A program made the position numbers and the translations under genes. Below are positions 8,335 to 16,365 of a stretch of DNA of 64,000 nucleotides, piece after piece. This DNA comes from Pontibacter burrus (GTDB taxonomy: Bacteria > Bacteroidota > Bacteroidia > Cytophagales > Hymenobacteraceae). Location of the stretch: positions 310,001-374,000 of the forward strand of contig NZ_JAAGWD010000004.1 in NCBI RefSeq assembly GCF_010686685.1, in the 5' to 3' direction. The notes below the pieces were generated by a model. It made no database searches. It had not been told where the DNA came from and worked only from the letters and a program-made list of their open reading frames with translations. Every line of letters begins with the position of its first letter. The first letter of the stretch is position 1.

Positions 8335-9834
8335 ATGGGTGTAAAAGCGTGGTTGAGCAAGTACATGGCGGCGTATGTGCACGGTAAGCAGCAGCATTGG
8401 GTGCAGCATCCCCTAGAAGCACAACAGAATATATTCAAAAGTATTATTTCGCAGGCACGGCAAACCGCATTCGGCCGGGATCATCATTTCGGGACTATAA
8501 AGACTCACGCCGACTTTGTAAAAGCCGTACCTGTGCGCGACTACGAAGGCCTGAGTAGTTACTTTAACCGGATCAAAGAGGGTGAAAAAGATATAACCTG
8601 GCCCGGAAAGCCTATTTATCTGGCTAAAACTTCTGGTACCACATCCGGGACCAAGTACATCCCCATCACAAAAGACTCCATCCCGAATCATATAAACGGC
8701 GCCCGCAATGCGCTGCTGGACTATATACACGAAACCGGTAACTCTAAATTTCTTGACGGGAAACTGATTTTCCTGTCCGGTAGCCCGGTGCTGGAAGAAG
8801 TAGGTGGCATTAAAACAGGGCGTTTATCGGGTATAGTTAACCATCACGTGCCCGGGTACCTGCGCACCAACCAGATGCCGAGCTACGAAACCAACTGCAT
8901 CGAAGACTGGGAGCATAAGCTCGACGAGATCATTGAAGAAACGATAGAGCAGAACATGACGCTCATTTCGGGTATTCCGCCATGGGTGCAGATGTATTTC
9001 GATAAGCTGATGCGCCAGACCGGCAAGCAGATAAAGGATATCTTCCCGAATTTCTCACTGTTTGTGTATGGTGGCGTGAATTTTGAGCCTTACCGCAAAA
9101 AGATGTTCGAGTCTATCGGGCGGCACGTGGATAGCATTGAAACGTTTCCGGCATCGGAGGGCTTTTTTGCTTACCAGAACGAGCAGAAGGATAGAGGTTT
9201 GCTGCTGCTGCTGGATGCCGGCATTTTTTACGAATTTATACCTGTAGAGGAATATTTTAATGAAAACCCGACCCGCTTAACGATAGGTGAGGTGGAGCTG
9301 GATAAAAACTATGCGCTTGTAATCAGCAGCAATGCCGGTTTGTGGGGCTACTCCATCGGCGATACGGTGAAGTTTACCAGCTTAAAGCCCTATAAGGTGA
9401 TCGTTTCAGGGCGCATCAAGCATTTTATTTCGGCTTTTGGGGAGCATGTGATCGGTGAGGAAGTAGAGAAGGCCATGCAACAGACAATGCAGAAGTTCCC
9501 GACGGCAGAACTGGTGGAGTTTACGGTAGCCCCGTTTGTGAGCAGTGGTGAAGGCGAGTCGTATCATGAGTGGTTGATAGAGTTTTCGAAGGTGCCCGGC
9601 AACCTGCCTGATTTTGAAAAAGAACTGAACGCACAGCTGCAAAAGCAGAACAGTTATTACGACGATCTGATAACCGGCAATATTCTGGCAGATCTGAAAG
9701 TACGCGTTTTGCCGCTCGGTACGTTCCGGAACTATATGAAATCGCAAGGTAAACTGGGTGGGCAGAATAAAGTACCAAGACTGAGTAACGACAGAAATCT
9801 GGCAGAAGGCCTGATAGAAGTCGCGAAGCTATAG
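8335..9834 (+). CDS. GH3 family acyl-adenylate/amide synthetase
   Basis: This 499-residue protein matches GH3 (auxin-responsive promoter) proteins in length and motifs. An adenylate-binding loop TSGTTSGTKYIP occurs at 99-110. YGGVNFEPY and ETFPASEGF lie in the middle, followed by a GYSIGDTVKF-type motif and a C-terminal RNYMKSQGKLGGQNKVPRL segment. Plant members ligate amino acids to jasmonate or auxin. Bacterial members, common in Bacteroidota, mostly lack a known substrate, so only ATP-dependent acyl-amide or acyl-thioester formation is inferred. It is monocistronic, with a repeat-rich gap downstream. Confidence 0.85.
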   Translation: MGVKAWLSKYMAAYVHGKQQHWVQHPLEAQQNIFKSIISQARQTAFGRDHHFGTIKTHADFVKAVPVRDYEGLSSYFNRIKEGEKDITWPGKPIYLAKTSGTTSGTKYIPITKDSIPNHINGARNALLDYIHETGNSKFLDGKLIFLSGSPVLEEVGGIKTGRLSGIVNHHVPGYLRTNQMPSYETNCIEDWEHKLDEIIEETIEQNMTLISGIPPWVQMYFDKLMRQTGKQIKDIFPNFSLFVYGGVNFEPYRKKMFESIGRHVDSIETFPASEGFFAYQNEQKDRGLLLLLDAGIFYEFIPVEEYFNENPTRLTIGEVELDKNYALVISSNAGLWGYSIGDTVKFTSLKPYKVIVSGRIKHFISAFGEHVIGEEVEKAMQQTMQKFPTAELVEFTVAPFVSSGEGESYHEWLIEFSKVPGNLPDFEKELNAQLQKQNSYYDDLITGNILADLKVRVLPLGTFRNYMKSQGKLGGQNKVPRLSNDRNLAEGLIEVAKL

Positions 9835-9977
9835 TTTGTCTGGACTGGAGTTAAGACGTAGTTAATGGATTTTGGGATTGGGGTTTTGCTATAGTTGGGT
9901 TAAAGATCTATAGTTACAGGGTTAACCCACCCCTGCCCCTCCCGAGAGGGGAATAGTTGCCTTTGCCATAGGTGCAG

Positions 9978-10355
9978 CTATAGTTCTATAGTTACAGACT
10001 ACGAGCAGGCAGGCGCAGCCTGACAAAAGGAACTACCACCACGAGAAGGCGATGCAACTAAAGCTTTTCAACAAACTATGGTTGTAGCTATCGAAAGCTA
10101 TCAGTCTTTGGGTTGAGCGCCTTTGACTTGTTGCGGTGCCGTCAGCCAATCCGACGCAGGAGGATAGCAAGAAGGCAGCAGCGCGAGGCCCGAAGACGGG
10201 GCCTCGCGGCCGTGAGCGCACCAAAGTCTCTATAACACGATAGGCAAGTAAAGCTCCCAGGATAAACGGGAACTATATCGAACTGCTTGTGTCCGGCTGT
10301 AACTATAGTTCGCTAGAGGACATATAAGATCCTTCGACTAACGCTCAGGATGACA
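9978..10355 (+). repeat. Interspersed repeat unit, copy 1 of 3
   Basis: The same blocks in the same order also occur at 29,072-29,440 (+) and 60,131-60,508 (-). They are: paired TATAGTT motifs; AGCAGGCAGGC..AGCCTG followed by GGAACTACCACCACG; a core (10,102-10,226) opening CAGTCTTTGGGTTGAGCGCC and closing GGCCGTGAGCGCACCAAAG; AAGCTCCCAGGAT; AACTGCTTGTG; and ATATAAGATCCTTCG..CTAACGCTCAGGATGACA. The core ends are complementary (CTTTGG..GCGC with GCGC..CCAAAG) and could close a long stem. No transposase or terminal target duplication was seen. The unit ends 188 bp before dxr. Confidence 0.85.
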
Positions 10356-10513
10356 AAGAAATAACTATAGGCTAAGATAGATTTCTCACAGTGTTCGAAA
10401 TGACAAAGCTGAAACTATAGAACAGATAAAATCCTTGGGGTAAAACCCAAAATCACGAAAAGCTTTAAACAATAGCTTTTCAATATAAAACCAGAAATAC
10501 CATCAAAAGGCAT

Positions 10514-10521
10514 TAAATTTG
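10514..10521 (+). promoter_or_regulatory. Candidate -7 element TAAATTTG for dxr
   Basis: The octamer fits TAnnTTTG and lies 22 bp before the dxr ATG, a usual distance. No convincing -33 TTG is found. Confidence 0.35.
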
Positions 10522-10543
10522 TCTTCTGATTTACAAACAGATA

Positions 10544-11704
10544 ATGAAAAGAATCGCCATACTTGGTTCAACAGGCTCTATCGGGACACAGGCACTGGAT
10601 GTGATTGCCGCCAACCCCGAAAGTTTTGAACTGGAAGTAATAACCGCCTACAACAACGCCGACCTGCTGATTGAACAGGCGCTGCAGTTTAAGCCCAATG
10701 TAGTCGTAATTGCCCGCGAAGACCTGTACGACAAAGTAAACACCGCCCTCCAACACGAAGACATTAAAGTATACGTCGGAGCTAACGCGCTTTGCTCTGT
10801 CGTTGAAATGGGTACCGTGGATATGGTTCTGACCGCCATGGTAGGGTATGCAGGGCTTCAGCCAACTATACGTGCTATAGAGGCAGGCAAAGAGATAGCC
10901 TTAGCTAATAAAGAAACCTTGGTAGTGGCAGGACAGCTCATAACCGACCTTGCCCGCGAAAAAGGGGTAAACATTTACCCTGTTGATTCAGAGCACAGCG
11001 CTATTTTCCAGTGTTTGGCAGGCGAGTTTCATAACCCGATCGAGAAAATTATTCTTACAGCCTCCGGTGGTCCGTTCCGTGGTAGAACGATAGATGATCT
11101 AAAGTTTGTAACCAAAGTACAAGCCCTGAAACACCCGAACTGGGACATGGGCGCCAAAATAACCATAGATTCCGCCAGCCTGATGAACAAAGGGCTGGAG
11201 GTAATTGAGGCAAAATGGCTGTTCGGTCTGCGCAACGACCAGATCGAGGTAGTGGTGCACCCGCAATCTATCGTTCACTCGCTGGTGCAGTTCGAGGATG
11301 GCTCTATTAAAGCGCAGCTTGGCCTGCCTGATATGAAGCTGCCGATCCAGTATGCGTTAGGCTATCCGAACCGCCTGAAATCCGATTTCCCAAGGTTCAG
11401 TTTTCTGGATTACCCGCAGCTTACGTTTGAGCAGCCCGACCTGAAAACTTTCCGTAACCTGCAACTCGCTTTTGATGCCATGGCGCAGGGCGGAAACATG
11501 CCTTGCATCCTGAATGCAGCCAACGAAATAGCCGTTGGAGCGTTCCTGCAGGACGAGGTTGGCTTTCTGGAGATGTCGGATCTGATTGAAAGCTGTATGG
11601 CAAAAGTTGCGTATATTGCAAACCCTTCTTACACCGACTATGTTGATACAGATAGGGAAACCCGCCTGTTGGCGACCGATTTTGTAAGAAACAAGATTTT
11701 ATAG
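10544..11704 (+). CDS. dxr: 1-deoxy-D-xylulose 5-phosphate reductoisomerase
   Basis: The 386-residue protein begins with the NADPH-binding loop LGSTGSIGTQ (7-16). It carries the metal and substrate motifs of IspC/Dxr: NKETLVVAG, PVDSEHSAIFQ, TASGGPFRG, HPNWDMGAKITIDSASLMNKGLE and HPQSIVHSLVQF. It converts DXP to 2-C-methyl-D-erythritol 4-phosphate, the first committed step of the MEP isoprenoid pathway, in the cytoplasm. The length is normal for the family. rseP follows after 47 bp without a terminator, a pairing common in Bacteroidota, so both are probably co-transcribed. A long repeat unit lies just upstream of its promoter region. Confidence 0.97.
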   Translation: MKRIAILGSTGSIGTQALDVIAANPESFELEVITAYNNADLLIEQALQFKPNVVVIAREDLYDKVNTALQHEDIKVYVGANALCSVVEMGTVDMVLTAMVGYAGLQPTIRAIEAGKEIALANKETLVVAGQLITDLAREKGVNIYPVDSEHSAIFQCLAGEFHNPIEKIILTASGGPFRGRTIDDLKFVTKVQALKHPNWDMGAKITIDSASLMNKGLEVIEAKWLFGLRNDQIEVVVHPQSIVHSLVQFEDGSIKAQLGLPDMKLPIQYALGYPNRLKSDFPRFSFLDYPQLTFEQPDLKTFRNLQLAFDAMAQGGNMPCILNAANEIAVGAFLQDEVGFLEMSDLIESCMAKVAYIANPSYTDYVDTDRETRLLATDFVRNKIL

Positions 11705-11751
11705 TTGGTTAGCGGCTTTACTCAAGACTTATAATTGCATATTTTTTTTAG

Positions 11752-13065
11752 ATGGATATAGTTATCATGGTTGCCCAGTTAATTCTGGGACTTACAATTT
11801 TAGTTGGCCTGCACGAGTTGGGCCATATGCTTACTGCCAAGTGGTTTGGCATGCGCGTAGAGAAATACGCGATCGGTTTCCCTCCTAAATTATTCAGTAA
11901 AAAGATTGGTGAAACAGAATACATGCTGGGCCTGATTCCGCTTGGTGGTTTTGTTAAGATTTCCGGCATGGTGGATGAGTCTATGGATACGGAAGCTCTG
12001 AAGGAAGAACCGAAACCATGGGAATTCAGAGCAAAACCAGCCTGGCAGCGCCTGATCGTGATGATGGGCGGTATCATTGTAAACGTAATCACAGGTATCG
12101 TAATCTATATTTTCCTGACCTATAACTATGGCGAAAGATACCTGCCGGCTCAGGAAGTTAAGTATGGCGTTGTTCCAAACGAAATCGGGAAAGAGATTGG
12201 ATTCCAGACCGGTGATAAGATAGTAGCTGTTAACGGCAAACCACTGGAGAAATTCAACGATGTGTATTCGCTGGATGTATTGCTGGATCGTGGTGCCTAC
12301 TATACCGTTGAGCGCAACGGCGAAAATGTAGAAATACCAGTGCCGCTTGATTTAATGGATAAACTGGCTGATAAGCAGGAACGTGTATTGTTCATACAGC
12401 CGCGCGAGCCGTTTGTAGTGGATTATGTAGTAGCCGGTAGCAACGCCGCAGATGCTGGCCTGAAATCCGGAGACTATATTCTGACAGTAAACGGTGAGGA
12501 AGCCCGCTTCTTTGATGAGTTTAAGCAGCTGCTTGCAAAGAATGCCGGAAAAGAGATTACGATGCAGGTTGAGCGCGATGAAAAAGTGCTGGATTTGAAA
12601 GCACAGGTAGAACCAGATGGAACGATCGGGTTTGCACAGCGCCCGTTGTTAAACTACGCTACCCGCGACTATAGTTTTACAGAAGCAATACCAGCTGGTA
12701 CAGAACAGGCTTTTGGCGTAATTACAGCTAACCTGAAAGGTTTTGGTAAGATCTTCCGTGGCGAAGTATCCGCATCTAAATCAGTGAGTGGCCCGATTGG
12801 TATTGCCCAGATTTTTGGCGATACATTTAACTGGTATAAGTTCTGGTCTATTACGGCCATGCTCTCAATGGTACTTGCATTTATGAACTTCCTGCCAATT
12901 CCGGCGCTAGATGGCGGCCACGTAATGTTCCTGACCTATGAGATGATCAGCGGCCGGAAGCCTTCCGATAATTTCCTGGAGAATGCCCAGAAAGTAGGTA
13001 TGGTATTGCTGCTTGGCCTGATGGCTTTCGCGATCTTCAACGATGTGTTTAAGCTGATCTTTTAA
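11752..13065 (+). CDS. rseP: RseP-type site-2 intramembrane zinc metalloprotease
   Basis: This is a 437-residue membrane protease. Zinc motif HELGH occupies residues 21-25 in the first TM segment. The second motif, FLPIPALDGGHVM, is near residue 380-392 and its Asp completes the site. Two PDZ-like regions sit between (about 130-300), with GLKSGDYILTVNG as the clearest. TM segments occur at about 3-22, 101-124, 366-386 and 415-437. The family cleaves anti-sigma factors or leftover signal peptides in the membrane. It is downstream of dxr and followed by a clear terminator. Confidence 0.95.
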   Translation: MDIVIMVAQLILGLTILVGLHELGHMLTAKWFGMRVEKYAIGFPPKLFSKKIGETEYMLGLIPLGGFVKISGMVDESMDTEALKEEPKPWEFRAKPAWQRLIVMMGGIIVNVITGIVIYIFLTYNYGERYLPAQEVKYGVVPNEIGKEIGFQTGDKIVAVNGKPLEKFNDVYSLDVLLDRGAYYTVERNGENVEIPVPLDLMDKLADKQERVLFIQPREPFVVDYVVAGSNAADAGLKSGDYILTVNGEEARFFDEFKQLLAKNAGKEITMQVERDEKVLDLKAQVEPDGTIGFAQRPLLNYATRDYSFTEAIPAGTEQAFGVITANLKGFGKIFRGEVSASKSVSGPIGIAQIFGDTFNWYKFWSITAMLSMVLAFMNFLPIPALDGGHVMFLTYEMISGRKPSDNFLENAQKVGMVLLLGLMAFAIFNDVFKLIF

Positions 13066-13403
13066 GTAAGACAACTATAGCCGACTGGCTGATACAATAA
13101 ACTATGAAGCGCTGCTGAGTGTAAACCAGCAGCGCTTTTGTTTTAATAGCTGATCAAAACTATAGGTTTAAAGAACTATAGCGGCAACACTGTAATCATG
13201 GCGCGAGCATCTTCACTTGTGACTTACTATAGTTAGGCCTTTGGTTCGGTTAATCGGGAAAATTACCCAGCAGGTGGATTCAGTTTGTTCTAGTTTGAGC
13301 GGTACTGTTGCAATTGTAGTTCTACGTGGAACATGCTATGCTTGCTAAATTATACAGAGATCAAAATGGCTTACCCTTTCAGATGATGTAGCTGACCCAG
13401 GTA
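13066..13403. other. Convergent intergenic gap, rseP / DUF4184
   Basis: Apart from the rseP terminator this 338-bp gap holds only scattered CTATAG motifs (near 13,075, 13,161, 13,176 and 13,227). No gene or RNA is recognised. Confidence 0.6.
13107..13144 (+). terminator. Terminator after rseP
   Basis: AAGCGCTGCTG (13107-13117) pairs perfectly with CAGCAGCGCTT (13127-13137) across a 9-nt loop, followed by TTGTTTT. Confidence 0.88.
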
Positions 13404-14153
13404 TTAGCTGTTAGCAGAGAAAAGCTGCCGTATTTTACCAAGTATTGCCAGTACAACTATAGCAAGCAGCAATCCTGTTAAATAAGGCACAACCAGTTTC
13501 TCCAGCGAAGACAAATGGACATGCGTCGGCAGGTTAAGGAGTAAAAATACGGCTGCTATAAAGCCAATCAAAATCCAGTAGCCTATCCATGCATACCAGC
13601 GCTTTTGTGTTATAGTTGCGGAAGGCAAAGTACTGATGTGCCAGCCAAGTATGCTAAAGCCAACAACGGTGCTGACATGCTGCAGCACCCGACAAAGCGG
13701 CACCTCTATAAACCCGAGCGATACAGGCTGCAGCAGAAACGCGTTGTTCCTTACAAAGTAGCCATCATAGTGTGTAAAGCTGTCCCAGAGTAAATGGCCA
13801 AATGCGCCAATCAAAACCGAGATGGCAAAAATATATGCATTGCGGAGCAGGTACTTGCCAATGCGAAGTGGCTCTATAGCTAATGCTTTTTTTCTGAAAT
13901 AATCCGGCAGGTACTGTATTACCTGGTCACGAACTAGTACATGAAAAAAGATAGCCAGCACAAATGCCATCGGTAAATTAAACAGCAGTAACCCTTTCAA
14001 AGAGTGGCTTAGGTTGCTAAGTCTAGGGCCAAGCAGAAAATAGGCAAAATCCGGGGAAATGCTGCCAACGATAAGCCCTGTGGTGGAAAGCCATCGGCTG
14101 TGCAGGCGCTGCAGTGGAATGATTATAGCCGGATGGGCAGCTGTAAAGGGCAT
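13404..14153 (-). CDS. DUF4184 family membrane protein
   Basis: The protein has 249 residues and starts MPFTAAHPAIIIPL, the hallmark of DUF4184, whose members share this His-containing N-terminus. LIVGSISPDFAYFL and FGHLLWDSFTHYDGYFV supply further conserved Asp and His residues, similar to the metal-binding positions in YdjM-like and phospholipase C-like hydrolase families. About five or six hydrophobic segments follow (for example 52-70, 105-122, 162-180, 196-214, 224-242). It is an inner-membrane protein of unknown reaction. It lies 11 bp after the OmpA-domain gene on the same strand and is probably its operon partner. Confidence 0.8.
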   Translation of the reverse strand: MPFTAAHPAIIIPLQRLHSRWLSTTGLIVGSISPDFAYFLLGPRLSNLSHSLKGLLLFNLPMAFVLAIFFHVLVRDQVIQYLPDYFRKKALAIEPLRIGKYLLRNAYIFAISVLIGAFGHLLWDSFTHYDGYFVRNNAFLLQPVSLGFIEVPLCRVLQHVSTVVGFSILGWHISTLPSATITQKRWYAWIGYWILIGFIAAVFLLLNLPTHVHLSSLEKLVVPYLTGLLLAIVVLAILGKIRQLFSANS

Positions 14154-14164
14154 TTAAGATAAGT

Positions 14165-16144
14165 TTAACGGGTCGATTGCGCAGGAGCTTTTGGCTTTAT
14201 AAGTTTGAACTCCACGCGCCGGTTAATTCTACGATCTTCCTGCGTTTTTTCTTCGCGCAATGGCTTTGTGCTGCCAAATCCATACGCATCTATTCGGCCC
14301 TGGGTAATATTTCCTTGCCCTTCTATGTATCTCCGGATGGCATCTGCGCGGTCCAGCGAGAGGGCCAGGTTAAAATCAGGGTCCCCGGCAGCATCCGTAT
14401 GACCTGAAATCTCGAGCCGGTAAGTAGGGTGGTCAACCAGGAACAGGGCTACTTCATCCAATATCGGTTTCATGTCCTCTTTAATGTCGGCACGGTTCTG
14501 ATCAAATTCAATATTCTTAAATACCATCGGTATACTATAGTCTATGAGTGTGGTCATGATGTGGAGGGCCGTATCCTGCATCAGGGAAATCTCCCGCTCG
14601 ATGGTGAAAAAGTCGGGGCTCTGGATCAGCATCATATACCGGGTATTGTCGATAAGGTCAAACTCAAAAGTACCATCCGGGCGGATGTACTTCGATGATA
14701 TTTCAATCCCATTTTCCAGGTCTATCACCGAAATAATGCCTGAAAGGGGTTTCTGAGTCAGTGAATCGAGCAGGGTTCCTTCAATTTTAGTTACAGCAAG
14801 CGGGTGCGCTTCCATTGGCAACGGAAATGAGAACAAGTCCAGGTTGTGGATGTCGCGGGCTTCGGAACGGGCATAGTACAGGTTTTTAGACTGCGAATCG
14901 ATGGCGAAGTAATACTCGCTGCCACGGCCGTTTACCAGTGGGCCAATGTTGCGTGGCTCCTGCCACTGGCCGCCAACCCTATATGTTTTGTAAATGTCAA
15001 AATCGCCGAAATTATAGAGCTGGCCACGCGAACTAAAGTATAAAACCTGGTACATCGGGTGAAAGAACGGGCTTACCTCACTTTCGCGGGTGTTAATGAC
15101 AGGTCCGGCATTTTCGGCGGGAACCCATTCGCCTTTTTTGTTTTTATAGGTATAGTAGATATCTGACAAACCAAAACCTCCCAACCTGTCGGATGCAAAA
15201 TAAATGGTGTCTTCGCTGGTAGATAAGGTAGGCTGCGAGTCCCACGCTGAAGAGTTGACTTTAGGGCCTAAGTTCTGAATATTGCCCCAGGTGCCATCAG
15301 CTTGTTTGGTTGCCACATAAATATCGCAGTTGCCATAGCCGTCCGGAGACTCGCAACGGGCAAAGTATAAGGTGTTACCGTCCCGGCTCAGGCAGGCAGA
15401 ACCTTCATTGTATATGCTGTTGATCGGTTTCCCGAACGACTTGGCTTCTTCCCAGTAACCATCCTGCTGGCGCGTATAAAACAGATCCTCGTTTGCCCGG
15501 CCGTTTAACCCCTGCGTATTACGCTGCGATGTAAAGATGAGTACTTCGTCTTCAGCATTTATAGTTGGTCCGTAATCTTCGAAAGGCGAGTTGATGGCAT
15601 TACCCATGTTGAGGTATACGCCCTTGGGTGGCTTAAATGTAGCAATCGATTTACGGTACTCCACCAGCTCATAGTAGTAATCCAGCGGAACGTAATAATC
15701 TTTGGTATTTTGTTCCAGCGAATCGTAGTAAGAGTACACGCGGCGTACATCAGAGCGGTGATGTTTGAGCACCATACGATAAAGTGCCTTGGCTTTGTCG
15801 GTCTGGCCTTGCTTCTCCAGTAGCTGGCCTAGTCGCCAGAGCAGCGATGTCTCTTTGTAGAAGTTTTCTATACCAAAGTTATTGACATAAGCTTCCAGCA
15901 ATGGCAGTACCTCGTCGTAGCGTCCTTTTCTCTCCAGTTTCCGGATGACTTCGAGTTTCTTGGCGTCGTGGTAATAGGGAAGTTTGTTCAGGTTAGGAAA
16001 CAAAAGTTGCACCTCCTGCTTAGGAGTTTTGCGGTGTACTTTAATTCCTGATTCCGGCTCGAGCGGTACATGCTTGTATTCCTGTGCTTTACAGTACACC
16101 GGCAGCAACAGCACAAACACTACAAGCAGGTACAATCTATTCAT
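14165..16144 (-). CDS. PD40 beta-propeller / OmpA-domain envelope protein
   Basis: The 659-residue protein has a signal peptide at 1-20. A TPR-like helical region spans about 75-150 (YDEVLPLLEAYVNN, KAKALYRMVLKHH). A run of PD40/WD40-like blades spans 195-430 (DEVLIFTSQRN, RDGNTLYFARC, EDTIYFASDRLGG, YQVLYFSSRG). A carboxypeptidase-regulatory-like domain lies at about 455-530. The C-terminal OmpA peptidoglycan-binding domain (about 545-655) has ISGHTDAAGD and RRINRRVEF. This TPR-PD40-OmpA order is shared with the T9SS-associated PorE and many Bacteroidota paralogues, so a role at the outer membrane/peptidoglycan interface is likely. Identity with PorE is not established. Confidence 0.85.
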   Translation of the reverse strand: MNRLYLLVVFVLLLPVYCKAQEYKHVPLEPESGIKVHRKTPKQEVQLLFPNLNKLPYYHDAKKLEVIRKLERKGRYDEVLPLLEAYVNNFGIENFYKETSLLWRLGQLLEKQGQTDKAKALYRMVLKHHRSDVRRVYSYYDSLEQNTKDYYVPLDYYYELVEYRKSIATFKPPKGVYLNMGNAINSPFEDYGPTINAEDEVLIFTSQRNTQGLNGRANEDLFYTRQQDGYWEEAKSFGKPINSIYNEGSACLSRDGNTLYFARCESPDGYGNCDIYVATKQADGTWGNIQNLGPKVNSSAWDSQPTLSTSEDTIYFASDRLGGFGLSDIYYTYKNKKGEWVPAENAGPVINTRESEVSPFFHPMYQVLYFSSRGQLYNFGDFDIYKTYRVGGQWQEPRNIGPLVNGRGSEYYFAIDSQSKNLYYARSEARDIHNLDLFSFPLPMEAHPLAVTKIEGTLLDSLTQKPLSGIISVIDLENGIEISSKYIRPDGTFEFDLIDNTRYMMLIQSPDFFTIEREISLMQDTALHIMTTLIDYSIPMVFKNIEFDQNRADIKEDMKPILDEVALFLVDHPTYRLEISGHTDAAGDPDFNLALSLDRADAIRRYIEGQGNITQGRIDAYGFGSTKPLREEKTQEDRRINRRVEFKLIKPKAPAQSTR

Positions 16145-16365
16145 TTGCCATCTTGTTTTTACCTGTCGTTCAAAGATATTAATTTTGAGCTATATTTTTG
16201 CAGCAATTGCAGTAATATTACATTTAATCTAAAGTAAAATACCTGCTGTTGTACCCAGTGCTTAAGGCAGTGCAACATACTTGGCACAAGTCTTGACTAT
16301 AGTACAGCAACTCCATTAAAGCCGCAAAAGTGGCCTTTTTATGTCATTATGGCATCCACTTAACT

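Larger units (their letters stand above)
9835..10543. other. Repeat-rich intergenic region upstream of dxr
   Basis: The gap of about 700 bp holds no credible gene. It contains several CTATAG motifs, a GC-rich block with the inverted pair CCCCTCCC/GAGAGGGG near 9,936-9,952, the large repeat unit at 9,978-10,355 and an AT-rich leader to dxr. Short open frames here are by-products of the repeat. Confidence 0.75.

Noticed and set aside
10033..10224. Short minus-strand frame of 63 codons inside repeat copy 1 (and similar frames at 29195-29389 and 60263-60508)
   Set aside because: They share short peptides only because they cross the same repeat core. The frame shifts between copies, so these are by-products of the repeat rather than genes.
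9978..10355. Insertion sequence
   Set aside because: No transposase gene, no terminal inverted repeats at the unit ends and no target-site duplication could be seen.
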